From NCBI GenBank assembly GCA_002409285.1, contig DHUT01000050.1, positions 2,954-25,313 on the forward strand: DNA of 22,360 nucleotides. The letters run 5' to 3'. This document shows positions 6,893-14,329 of the stretch, piece by piece. A program made the position numbers and the translations under genes. The notes under the pieces are model-generated. The model saw nothing but the letters and a program-made list of their open reading frames with translations. It was not told the DNA's origin and searched no databases. The number at the start of each line of letters is the position of its first letter. Within the stretch, counting starts at the first letter, position 1. The DNA comes from Firmicutes bacterium UBA5227 (GTDB lineage Bacteria; Bacillota; Clostridia; Tissierellales; Sedimentibacteraceae).

Positions 6893-8119
6893 GTGAAGAA
6901 AATAAATATTAAAATAGATAAAAATGTTTTTAATGAAGCATATCTTCCTTATATGTTCGATTATTCTAATAAAGTAGAAGTATATTATGGTGGTGCAGGT
7001 TCTGGAAAATCCCAGCATTGTGCTTATAAAATTTTATGCAAAGCTTTACAAAGCAAAAGAAAAATTTTAATTATAAGAAAGATTTCAGCAACTTTAAAAG
7101 ATAGTGTTTGGCAACTAATGTTAGATGCATTATCATTTTTTAAAATATATGATGACTGTAAAATAAATAAAAGCGAATTGAAAATAGAGTTAAAAAATGG
7201 TTCAGTTTTTCTATTTAAAGGCTTGGATTCTGAAAAAATTAAATCCATACAGGGAATCACAGACTGCTTTGTGGAAGAGGCAACAGAACTAACATTCGAT
7301 GAGTTTACACAAATTAAGCTTAGAATTAGAACTCGTACACCTAATAACCAAATTCTGTTGGCTTATAATCCGATTGACCGTAACAATTGGTGTTTCGATG
7401 CTTTCCACAATTCAGAGACTAAAGATAATTCTGTATTTCTTTTAAAGACAACTTATAAAAATAACCGATTTTTACCACAAGATTATATAGATGAATTAGA
7501 GAAGATGAAAGAAACCAATCCATATTATTATCAAGTATATGCTTTAGGTGAGTTTGGTTCGTTATCAAAAACTGTGTATTCTAATTGGAAAGTAGAGAAA
7601 TTAGATATGCAAGAATTATTGAAACAGGATTTAGAACTTTGCTGTGGAATTGATACAGGTTTTAATCATGCGTATGCGATTTCTATTTCTCTGGTGGACA
7701 AAGAAAACAAGATTATTTACGTAATTTCAGAAATGTATAAACGTGGGATTACCAATCAAGATGCTTATGAATGGATATGTAATAATGGATATGGTGCTAA
7801 TCAATTTATTGCAGATAGTGCATCTCCACGTGATATTGAGGAATTAAAACGTATGGGATTAAGGGTTAAAGGTGCAAAAAAAGGAAGAAATTCTGTTCGT
7901 AATGGAATAATGCGTATCATGGATTTTTCAGTTGTAATAGATGAATCGTGTACTAACTTTATACAGGAAATTATGACATATGCTTGGAAGAAAGATAAAA
8001 ACGGAAACTATACCGAAGAAACAGTTCGAGTAGGGGACGATTTGATGGACAGTTGGCGTTATTCACTTGAAAATGTATTAGGGAAAAAGAAGGTTAAGTT
8101 TCTGACTGTAAGAATTTAA
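6893..8119 (+). CDS. terL: Phage terminase large subunit (PBSX family)
   Basis: 408 residues: ATPase plus nuclease that pumps DNA into the head and cuts it. Walker A is GGAGSGKS (33-40); Walker B with catalytic acid is I-T-D-C-F-V-E-E (122-129). Residues about 145-225 ('RIRTRTPNNQILLAYNPI...ALGEFG') match the family's coupling and linker region. The RuvC/RNase H-like nuclease acidic residues are D254 (GIDTGF), D308 (FIADSA) and D382/D383/D386 (GDDLMDSW). The length is normal. The start is uncertain: GTG at 6893 overlaps the only good ribosome binding site (AGGTG, 6891-6895), and the position where its neighbours have ATG (9 bases on, 6902) holds ATA. Confidence 0.9.
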   Translation: MKKINIKIDKNVFNEAYLPYMFDYSNKVEVYYGGAGSGKSQHCAYKILCKALQSKRKILIIRKISATLKDSVWQLMLDALSFFKIYDDCKINKSELKIELKNGSVFLFKGLDSEKIKSIQGITDCFVEEATELTFDEFTQIKLRIRTRTPNNQILLAYNPIDRNNWCFDAFHNSETKDNSVFLLKTTYKNNRFLPQDYIDELEKMKETNPYYYQVYALGEFGSLSKTVYSNWKVEKLDMQELLKQDLELCCGIDTGFNHAYAISISLVDKENKIIYVISEMYKRGITNQDAYEWICNNGYGANQFIADSASPRDIEELKRMGLRVKGAKKGRNSVRNGIMRIMDFSVVIDESCTNFIQEIMTYAWKKDKNGNYTEETVRVGDDLMDSWRYSLENVLGKKKVKFLTVRI

Positions 8120-8140
8120 AATAAAAAAGGATGTGAACAA

Positions 8141-9469
8141 ATGTTTTATATAGATAAAGATACTGAATTGACAACAAAGCATTTACAAAAGTACATAGAA
8201 ATTTTCAGAACACAACATTTACCAAAGCTAAAAATTAATAAAGCTTACCACGATGTAAAGAATCCATCTATTACAAATCGTACTGTAGTTGATGAAACAC
8301 AGCCAAATAACAAGATAGCAAATCCGATTATTCGTTATGTAAATGTTATGTTGACAAATTATTTTATGGGAAAGCCTGTAAGTTACATTATTAAAGATGA
8401 AGAACTTGCAACAATTATTTCAGCAAATAATAATAAAGAAAATCCTCATAACTTTAATTTAGCAATGGACTGTTCTATATATGGAATGGCATATGAATTG
8501 CTATACCTTAACGATAACAAACAGCTAAATTTCAGTAGAATTAATCCAGAAACTGTAATACCTATTTATAGTAATGAAATTGATGGTGAATTATTATATG
8601 CTATTCGTTTCTGGGAAGATACAGATATACTAACTGATAAAACAACAACTAATGTTGAATTATATTCCAATGAGGATATTAAGATATTTAAAGAAGTAAA
8701 TAAAGCATTAACACTAAAAGAAGTTAAAAAGCACTATTTCAAGATGTGTCCTATTAATATATTTAAAAATAACAAGGAAATGACTTCTGATGGTCAACCA
8801 ATTCAAAAGTTGGTTGATTGTTATGATTTTGCTACAAGTGATTCTTTAAACAATTTTGATAGCATAAATAATGCCTATTTATGTATATATAACTCTGGTT
8901 TTTTATCAGATGAAGATTTAAACCGTATGAAAAGTAATAGAATATTCGCTATTGATAGTGGAGATGGTAGTCAATCAAAAGTTGAATACATAACTAAAAA
9001 TAACGCTGATATGGAAAGTGAAGTATTCAAACAAAGAGTTGAAAACGATTGGAAAAGATTTTCTTATGTTGCAGACCTTGAAAGTATTTCAAAGAGTCAC
9101 GTATCTGCTACCTCAATTCGCAATGGTTCATTTGGAGTGGAATCCATCACAACATTGAAGGAAAATCAATTTAGAACTTCTTTAATGAGAAGGTTGCAAA
9201 TTATTTGTAATGTTTACAATTTGTTTGGTGCTAATTATAATACAGAAAATATTAAGCTGATATTTTTGCGAAATATTCCACAGGACTTAGGAAATATCGC
9301 AGACGTAATGTCAAAAATGACTGGAATTATAAGCAATAAGACAATTTTGCAAAACATTCCATTTGTACAAAATGTTGATGAAGAATTAAAACAGCTTGAA
9401 GAAGAAAAGAAATTAAACTACCACAATGAAAACGAACAAAATAATAACCAAATAATTCAAGATAATTAA
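8141..9469 (+). CDS. Phage portal protein (SPP1 Gp6-like)
   Basis: 442 residues; forms the dodecameric ring at one capsid vertex through which DNA passes. The N-terminal text 'HDVKNPSITNRTVVDETQPNNKIANPIIRYVNVMLTNYFMGKPVSY' is the hallmark of the SPP1 Gp6 portal family. A conserved core follows (FNLAMDCSIYGMAYELLYLN) along with the helical stem/wing region around 310-380 ('FSYVADLESISKSHVSATSIRNG') and a charged tail. AAAGGATGTGA sits 5 bases before ATG. It directly follows terL (21-base gap) and is closed by a terminator. No MuF-type minor head gene follows, unlike SPP1. Confidence 0.9.
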   Translation: MFYIDKDTELTTKHLQKYIEIFRTQHLPKLKINKAYHDVKNPSITNRTVVDETQPNNKIANPIIRYVNVMLTNYFMGKPVSYIIKDEELATIISANNNKENPHNFNLAMDCSIYGMAYELLYLNDNKQLNFSRINPETVIPIYSNEIDGELLYAIRFWEDTDILTDKTTTNVELYSNEDIKIFKEVNKALTLKEVKKHYFKMCPINIFKNNKEMTSDGQPIQKLVDCYDFATSDSLNNFDSINNAYLCIYNSGFLSDEDLNRMKSNRIFAIDSGDGSQSKVEYITKNNADMESEVFKQRVENDWKRFSYVADLESISKSHVSATSIRNGSFGVESITTLKENQFRTSLMRRLQIICNVYNLFGANYNTENIKLIFLRNIPQDLGNIADVMSKMTGIISNKTILQNIPFVQNVDEELKQLEEEKKLNYHNENEQNNNQIIQDN

Positions 9470-9470
9470 T

Positions 9471-9491
9471 CACCTTTGATGGTGTTTTTTT
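9471..9491 (+). terminator. Short intrinsic terminator after the portal gene
   Basis: CACC (9471-9474) pairs with GGTG (9481-9484) around TTTGAT, followed by seven T. The stem is short, so it may be weak. Confidence 0.5.
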
Positions 9492-9531
9492 ATTGTCTTT
9501 TAGTATCAGACATTAAAGAAATACTTAAATT

Positions 9532-9593
9532 CCACTTACGAGGGGAATAACAAATTAAAAATAAAATGAAAAGGATGTGCCACTTACGAGGGG
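9532..9593 (+). repeat. 14-bp direct repeat before the scaffold gene
   Basis: CCACTTACGAGGGG occurs at 9532-9545 and 9580-9593, start points 48 bases apart. The second copy directly follows AAAAGGATGTG, a sequence that elsewhere in the element is a ribosome binding site right before an ATG, so the repeat appears to split that site from its gene. Confidence 0.8.
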
Positions 9594-9608
9594 TACAAGG
9601 TGAAAAAA

Positions 9609-10157
9609 ATGGAAGAAAATAAAGACGTTAACGTTAATGAAAATAAAGATAATAAAGATAATGACACGATAACACTAAGCCAACAAGAATTAGACAAACG
9701 AATCCAGCAAGCACTTTATGTTAATTCTCAAAATGAAAAAAAGAAATATGAAAAGGAATTACAAAAACAGAAAAGCTTAATGGAAATGGATGAACAATCC
9801 CGTTTAGTTGAAGAAAAAAAACAGCTTGAACAACAATTAGCTGATATTCAATTTACTAATTTAAAATATGAAACTGCAAAAGTTTTAAATAATAAGGGAA
9901 TGAGTGCAGAATTTGTAGATTTTGTAATTGGTAATGATACAGAAACAACTCAACAAAATATTGAAAAATTAGATAAATTATTTAAAAAGGCAGTATCAGA
10001 AGAAGTTAGTAAACGAGTTACTTCAACAACTACAAAGAACAGTAATAACTCTAATAATAATGGAATTACAAAAGAACAATTTAGAAAAATGAGTATTGCT
10101 GAACAAAGTGAATTATTTAGAAACAATCCAGAAATTTATAAACAATTAACTAAATAA
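9609..10157 (+). CDS. Capsid scaffold protein (DUF4355-like)
   Basis: About 182 residues. An Asn/Asp-rich N terminus leads into 'TLSQQELDKRIQQALYVNSQNEKKKYEKELQKQK', a long charged coiled coil (about 25-85). A short globular part follows ('TAKVLNNKGMSAEFVDFVIGNDTETTQQNIEKL', about 95-135), then an Asn-rich linker and a C-terminal helix. This is the layout of DUF4355 scaffolds placed between portal and major capsid genes, which guide procapsid assembly and then leave. I chose ATG at 9609 (AAGGTG 6 bases upstream); GTG at 9600 with GAGGGG upstream is a real alternative. No protease domain is visible, so scaffold removal without a dedicated protease is implied. Confidence 0.8.
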   Translation: MEENKDVNVNENKDNKDNDTITLSQQELDKRIQQALYVNSQNEKKKYEKELQKQKSLMEMDEQSRLVEEKKQLEQQLADIQFTNLKYETAKVLNNKGMSAEFVDFVIGNDTETTQQNIEKLDKLFKKAVSEEVSKRVTSTTTKNSNNSNNNGITKEQFRKMSIAEQSELFRNNPEIYKQLTK

Positions 10158-10168
10158 AAATTATATTT

Positions 10169-10193
10169 GCACTTGAAAAATAGTGCTTTTTTT
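10169..10193 (+). terminator. Intrinsic terminator between scaffold and capsid genes
   Basis: GCACT (10169-10173) pairs with AGTGC (10182-10186), loop TGAAAAAT, then seven T, followed by ATGCAACAAAACAAATAA. It would limit read-through just before the gene expected to be most highly expressed. Confidence 0.65.
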
Positions 10194-10243
10194 ATGCAAC
10201 AAAACAAATAAAAAAGAAAAAATAAAAAGGATGGTAACAAAAA

Positions 10244-11041
10244 ATGGCAACAGTACACACATTATATGAAAATATCGTATTAGAAAATAAATTTACAAGT
10301 CTGTTAAACACAGAACTTGAAACAAGAGGTTTAATGGAATTGGATTACTCTTTAGCAGAATCCGCAGGACTTAGAAAAACTATCAATAAATACACATACA
10401 CTGGTTCAGTGGAAAAGTTGGCTAAAGGTGCTAAAAATACAACTAAAGGTGTTGTTACATTCGTTCCTGTACATCATGATGTAGAACGTTTTCAATCCAC
10501 AGTTGAATTTAATGATATGGATGTTATGCAAGACCCTAATATCATTGAAGTTTCAATGAGGGGAGAAGTTGATTTACAAACTAATAAAATAAATGACTTA
10601 TACTTTGCAGAATTAGCAAAAATATCTAATACAGGTACTTGGGCAAAAGATACAACTTTCTCTTATGATACAGTAGTTGATGCATTAGCAACTATAAACA
10701 GAGAAGTAGAAGAAGGAATGTTTATTATTATGAATAACGCACAACGTGCTGAAATTCGTAAAGACCCTGATTTTAAAGCATCAAGACAAGGTGAAATACT
10801 ATACAAAGGACAATTTGGAGATATAAGTGGCTTACCTGTACTTTTCAGTAAATTAGTTCCTGTTAATACAGTTTACATTACTGCTAAAGACCAAATAAAG
10901 TTTTTCGTGAAGGCAGAAGGAAGTGTAGAACAGGATAGAGATATTGAAACTAAAGATAATACTGTTGTATATGAAAGACATGGTGTTATAGCTTTAGTTG
11001 ATGATACAAAGTCAATTAAATTAACACAAGCAACAGCATAA
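10244..11041 (+). CDS. Phage major capsid protein, HK97-fold
   Basis: 265 residues, small for the family but complete. The N terminus (ATVHTLYENIVLENKFTSLLNTELETRGLM) is a helical arm. The A-domain text 'MFIIMNNAQRAEIRKDPDFKASRQGEILYKGQFGDISGLPVLFSKLVP' (about 160-210) is typical of short HK97-fold capsid proteins in Clostridial and Bacillus phages. The end carries the 'VEQDRDIETKDNTVVYERHGVIALVDDTKSIKL' beta strands that form the closing sheet. An upstream AAAAGGATGG site precedes ATG at 10244. It follows the scaffold gene and precedes the connector gene, the canonical order. I see no N-terminal delta domain, consistent with the separate scaffold. Confidence 0.88.
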   Translation: MATVHTLYENIVLENKFTSLLNTELETRGLMELDYSLAESAGLRKTINKYTYTGSVEKLAKGAKNTTKGVVTFVPVHHDVERFQSTVEFNDMDVMQDPNIIEVSMRGEVDLQTNKINDLYFAELAKISNTGTWAKDTTFSYDTVVDALATINREVEEGMFIIMNNAQRAEIRKDPDFKASRQGEILYKGQFGDISGLPVLFSKLVPVNTVYITAKDQIKFFVKAEGSVEQDRDIETKDNTVVYERHGVIALVDDTKSIKLTQATA

Positions 11042-11047
11042 ATAATT

Positions 11048-11077
11048 TAGGGGTGGGGAAACTCACCCTATTTTTTT
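11048..11077 (+). terminator. Intrinsic terminator with GAAA tetraloop after the capsid gene
   Basis: TAGGG (11048-11052) and TGGG (11054-11057), with G11053 bulged, pair with CTCA (11062-11065) and CCCTA (11066-11070). The loop is GAAA (11058-11061) and seven T follow. This is the strongest terminator of the element and could define the end of the capsid transcript. Confidence 0.8.
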
Positions 11078-11098
11078 AATATAAAAAGGGGTGATTAA

Positions 11099-11392
11099 AT
11101 GGCTATACAAGAAAATATTTCCACTCTAACTGGATTTACAGATACAGCAAAAATTGGAATAATTATAGAACTGACAACAAAAGAAATAGAGAACTACACC
11201 AAAAGAATATATGATGCTTTAACTATGGATTCTGTATTAACTGAAATGGTAATATTTAAAGTGCAAAGGTTAGGAAATGAATCGACTAAATCACTAACAT
11301 ATAATGATACAACTCAATCATTCCTAACTGACTACCCAGCTTACATAATTCGCCAGTTGGATGAACTCAAAAAAAGGGTAAGATTACTATGA
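11099..11392 (+). CDS. Head-tail connector (gp6/gp15-like adaptor)
   Basis: 97 residues, all-helical with 'ISTLTGFTDTAKIGIIIELTTKEIENYTKR', then 'LTEMVIFKVQRLGNE' and a C-terminal 'YIIRQLDELKKRVRLL'. This matches the short adaptor proteins (HK97 gp6 / SPP1 gp15 type) that bind under the portal ring and extend the DNA channel. A GGGGTG site lies 7 bases before ATG at 11099. The final 4 bases overlap the start of the next gene (ATGA), the classic sign of coupled translation, so the two products are probably made in a fixed ratio. Confidence 0.75.
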   Translation: MAIQENISTLTGFTDTAKIGIIIELTTKEIENYTKRIYDALTMDSVLTEMVIFKVQRLGNESTKSLTYNDTTQSFLTDYPAYIIRQLDELKKRVRLL

Positions 11393-13008
11393 TAGCAAAT
11401 AAAATATTAGAAACTAAACTAATAAATCAATATGATAAGATTTACTCTATATTTGCACAGGATAACGTCTTAAAACTTAATTTAAACAATGATAACATCA
11501 TTCAAGGGCTAATACAAGACGCAAAAGGAAACAACGTAAATTCGACCTATAAAAAGGAAATATTAACACCATATGGAACATTATCCAATGGTGATTATAT
11601 TACTCATACTTATATATCAAATGGTGTTGAAAAAAGCATTAACTATATATGTGAAAGTGAAGTAGATAAAGAAATAGGATGTGAAAAATTTTTCCTATTA
11701 CAGTGTCCACTAAGCATTAATATATTCGATTGGAATTATAGTGATATAAAAACGTATCCAATAAGTCTAAAAAATAACACAGCAAGTTTAGCAATTAAAG
11801 AAAGTGCTATTATGATAACAAATAATTCAAGCTTTGAAATCATAATAAAGTATGATGAAAATACAAGAAGTTTTGTTCAAGGGGATAATATAATTAATGG
11901 CGTAAAACATTCTTTAATATCAAGGGTACTTATTGATAAAATGCCTTTCAATCGAGTAGGTGCAAATCACTTAATAAACAAGGGGATATTAGTTATAAAT
12001 ATTGAAAATGGTATGCCAGATCAAAATTATGATAATTTAGACTTACAAGTTGCTGACTATTGGAAACATTATATTGAACCAATTGATTATAACAAATTAA
12101 TTGATGATGAAATGTTGAAATATGAGGTAAATGCTAATGTACCAAAAACAAGATTATCTAATGAAATCATAATTGACATAGTTAAAAAGCTAAAATATGG
12201 ACAAACTGCAAATGAAAGTGTAAATGTTGTAGTATCAGAAGTTGGGACAAATAACTTACTTACTTTAAATGATGGTGTTGTAAGACTTACAAGTCAATTA
12301 CCTTTTGAAAGTGAAATAAATACCACTACAGCAACATTAACATTTTCTGCTGGTGGGGTTAGTAAAACATTATTAGTTAATGTAACTATTGAGAAACAAG
12401 ATATAGTAATTACAGATGAAGATATTGTAATTGCTGAAATGCCTAAATATGAGATTACAGCTTTTATTGGTAAAGATGTTATTGCTGGCGAAAATATAAG
12501 TTCATTAATATTAAAACTTAAAGACGGACAAATTGCAAATCCAGAAGTTGATACTTATATATCTTATGTAGATACTGACAATTTATTAACTTTAACTGGT
12601 AGAGTAGCAACTTTAACTGATATAATTCCAGCTACAGCAACAGATAATGAAACAGTTGCAAATATATCATTTGTAAAGGGTGAAGTATTGAGGACATTAT
12701 CAGTATTTGTTACCATTGAAAAGCAAGATGAACAATCAGCACCAGACTTAACTATAACAGAAGATAATGGTTATGAAGATTTACCAATAGGTGAAACTAA
12801 CACTTATACCATTAATACAACTGATTATGTAACTTGGAGTATTACCAATGTAAATGGTGCTTTAACATTAGATACAACTGCGGGAAGTAATAAATGTTCT
12901 GTTACTTGTGCAAATGCTACTAAGCATATAAATAAGCAAGAAACGTTGACAGCTACAGTAAATGGCTTTAATTATACTTTTATAGTTCTTATTGTTGGTT
13001 TAATTTAA
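11389..13008 (+). CDS. Head-completion (stopper-like) protein fused to Ig-like repeats
   Basis: 539 residues. Residues about 1-110 (including 'ILTPYGTLSNGDYITHTYIS' and 'NYICESEVDKEIG') read like a small beta-barrel stopper/head-completion protein of the SPP1 gp16 kind. About 110-235 is a second structural part ('NSSFEIIIKYDENTRSFVQGDNIING...DKMPFNRVGANHLINKGILVINIENG'). From about 240 there are two related Ig-like beta-sandwich repeats, each opening 'KYE(V/I)' and closing with a strand that ends 'V-x-V-T-I-E-K-Q-D', then a third, more divergent Ig-like domain to the end. Ig-like additions on phage structural proteins often decorate virions and bind cell-surface carbohydrates. It overlaps the connector gene by 4 bases. 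The stopper part is inferred from order and sequence look. Confidence 0.6.
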   Translation: MIANKILETKLINQYDKIYSIFAQDNVLKLNLNNDNIIQGLIQDAKGNNVNSTYKKEILTPYGTLSNGDYITHTYISNGVEKSINYICESEVDKEIGCEKFFLLQCPLSINIFDWNYSDIKTYPISLKNNTASLAIKESAIMITNNSSFEIIIKYDENTRSFVQGDNIINGVKHSLISRVLIDKMPFNRVGANHLINKGILVINIENGMPDQNYDNLDLQVADYWKHYIEPIDYNKLIDDEMLKYEVNANVPKTRLSNEIIIDIVKKLKYGQTANESVNVVVSEVGTNNLLTLNDGVVRLTSQLPFESEINTTTATLTFSAGGVSKTLLVNVTIEKQDIVITDEDIVIAEMPKYEITAFIGKDVIAGENISSLILKLKDGQIANPEVDTYISYVDTDNLLTLTGRVATLTDIIPATATDNETVANISFVKGEVLRTLSVFVTIEKQDEQSAPDLTITEDNGYEDLPIGETNTYTINTTDYVTWSITNVNGALTLDTTAGSNKCSVTCANATKHINKQETLTATVNGFNYTFIVLIVGLI

Positions 13009-13023
13009 AGGGGGTGGAATTTT

Positions 13024-13275
13024 ATGGATTGGAATTTAGCGATTGAAACATTTGGTTTCCCTATAGCAGTAACTATTGCTTGTGGATATTTTATATGGAA
13101 GATGTATAATAATATGGTATCAGAAAATGCTACAAGGGAAGAACGCAATTATAAAATGTTGGAAAAGTTCTCTGTTAGTATAGAAAAGTTCGCTGACGTT
13201 CTTGAAAATTATGAAAAAAAATTATCAACTATTGAAACAGATGTGAAAGAAATTAAAGTGATAGTAAATAAATAG
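13024..13275 (+). CDS. Holin of the BhlA/UviB type, 83 aa
   Basis: 83 residues: one N-terminal membrane segment (about 8-28, 'TFGFPIAVTIACGYFIWKMY'), then a charged helical/coiled-coil tail ('LEKFSVSIEKFADVLENYEKKLSTIETDVKEIKVIV'). This single-pass plan with a charged tail is that of the BhlA/UviB-type holin-like proteins, which permeabilise the cytoplasmic membrane to release endolysin or bacteriocin. A GGGGGTGG site lies 7-8 bases before ATG. No endolysin gene accompanies it in the window, which is unusual for a lysis module. It is the last gene of the head-to-holin run. Confidence 0.75.
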   Translation: MDWNLAIETFGFPIAVTIACGYFIWKMYNNMVSENATREERNYKMLEKFSVSIEKFADVLENYEKKLSTIETDVKEIKVIVNK

Positions 13276-13340
13276 TTTACATAATTCGACATAATAAATA
13301 CAACTGTTTTTATTTTAAAGACACTATAAAATTAATAAAC

Positions 13341-13369
13341 TTGACATAAAAGTATAAATAATATATAAT
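13341..13369 (+). promoter_or_regulatory. Consensus sigma-A promoter upstream of the 55-aa gene
   Basis: TTGACA (13341-13346), a 17-base spacer and TATAAT (13364-13369), both perfect. The predicted transcript starts near 13376, about 75 bases before the TTG start of the 55-residue gene. Two copies of ATAAACTAT (13390-13398 and 13412-13420), 22 bases apart, lie just past that start point and could be an operator. Confidence 0.8.
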
Positions 13370-13451
13370 TTTGCATATCAAATAAACCTATAAACTATAA
13401 AAACCAAACCGATAAACTATTTTAAAACACGTTAAAATTAAGAAGGATTTA

Positions 13452-13619
13452 TTGGAAGAATATTACAAAGGAAAAAGTGAAAAACGTTCAAAATTAGCCA
13501 TTGAAACTATTAACAACATATTTGGATATACAATTCACAACAATAAAGGTAAGCCAACAAATTCAGAATTTATTGCAATGATAGCAGATAAACTGCGCCT
13601 TGAACAAAAGGTATCATAA
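13452..13619 (+). CDS. Small protein, 55 aa, TTG start, unknown function
   Basis: TTG at 13452 has AAGGA 4-5 bases upstream and opens a 55-residue frame ending TAA at 13617. The product (MEEYYKGKSEKRSKLAIETI..., then 'FGYTIHNNKGKPTNSEFIAMIADKLRLEQKV') is basic with two likely helices. No family is recognised. It sits alone behind a perfect sigma-A promoter between the holin and nudF, so it is the likely last gene of the element. It would be expressed by the host polymerase, possibly in the dormant state. Too short for most ORF calls but supported by promoter, ribosome binding site and coding-like composition. Confidence 0.55.
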   Translation: MEEYYKGKSEKRSKLAIETINNIFGYTIHNNKGKPTNSEFIAMIADKLRLEQKVS

Positions 13620-13643
13620 ATACAATAAAATACAGAAATAAGC

Positions 13644-13672
13644 TTGACAAAACTACTTATTATAATTACAAT
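13644..13672 (+). promoter_or_regulatory. Promoter for nudF
   Basis: TTGACA (13644-13649), a 17-base spacer and TACAAT (13667-13672). It lies about 58 bases before the likely TTG start of nudF. Since it serves a chromosomal gene, the right edge of the inserted element probably lies between 13620 and this site. Confidence 0.65.
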
Positions 13673-13729
13673 TAAGCGGACACATACATTGTGTAAATGA
13701 AGAAAAATTGCATAAATAAGGAGGCAATT

Positions 13730-14254
13730 TTGAATACTGAAATAACCGTTAAAAGTGAAAAAATATTTGAAGGTAAAATAATAAATTTAAGGGTGGATAC
13801 GGTTGAGCTTGAAAATCAAAAATATACAAAAAGAGAAATTGTTGAGCATAAAAGTGCATCAGCCATCATTGCAATAACAGAAAAAAATGAATTGCTTTTA
13901 GTCAAGCAATACAGAAAAGCTGTGGAAGACTTCCTGTATGAAATTCCTGCGGGAATATTAAACATTGCCGAAGAGCCTATTGAATGTGCCTTAAGAGAGC
14001 TTAGGGAAGAAACAGGTTTTGAGGCAAAAAAGATAAAAAAAATATATGAATTTTATACTTCTCCGGGATTTTCCAATGAAAAAGTTTATTTGTTTAAAGC
14101 AGAGGAGCTGACATTCACTTCAACAAACTTTGATGAGGACGAATTTGTAGAGACAATTTACGTCACCAGGGAAGAAGCAACAAAGATGATTGAAACAGGC
14201 AGAATCATGGATTCAAAAACCTTACTTGGAATGCAGTATTGGCTCAATTCATGA
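13730..14254 (+). CDS. nudF: ADP-ribose pyrophosphatase, Nudix family
   Basis: Hydrolyses ADP-ribose to AMP and ribose 5-phosphate in the cytoplasm. The complete Nudix box is present (G-x5-E-x7-R-E-L-x-E-E-x-G-F, in 'GILNIAEEPIECALRELREE' and following residues). The N-terminal 'KSEKIFEGKIINLRVDTVEL' and 'YEIPAG' are typical of the Firmicute NudF/YqkG group. I chose TTG at 13730 (174 residues) because AAGGAGG ends 5 bases upstream and family members begin just before that KSEKIFEG text. An ATG at 13697 in the same frame has no ribosome binding site. First gene of the chromosomal block; in Bacillus subtilis nudF likewise neighbours spoIIM and xerD. A terminator follows. Confidence 0.88.
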   Translation: MNTEITVKSEKIFEGKIINLRVDTVELENQKYTKREIVEHKSASAIIAITEKNELLLVKQYRKAVEDFLYEIPAGILNIAEEPIECALRELREETGFEAKKIKKIYEFYTSPGFSNEKVYLFKAEELTFTSTNFDEDEFVETIYVTREEATKMIETGRIMDSKTLLGMQYWLNS

Positions 14255-14280
14255 ACTTTGTAATTTAATATTTGCGAATT

Positions 14281-14329
14281 AAACCTCCTGTACGGGCATA
14301 TATTGTATAAAGCTTTCAGGAGGTTTTTT
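14281..14329 (+). terminator. nudF terminator whose 3' arm contains the next gene's ribosome binding site
   Basis: A perfect 10-bp inverted repeat, AAACCTCCTG (14281-14290) with CAGGAGGTTT (14317-14326), around a 26-base loop and followed by TTTTTT. The 3' arm holds AGGAGG, the ribosome binding site for the ATG at 14330. When the hairpin forms, transcription should stop or the site is masked, so translation of the next gene requires a transcript that lacks or cannot fold the 5' arm. Confidence 0.7.

Noticed and set aside
13276..13696. Attachment-site repeat at the right edge
   Set aside because: The left end of the element is outside the window, so no matching repeat can be identified.
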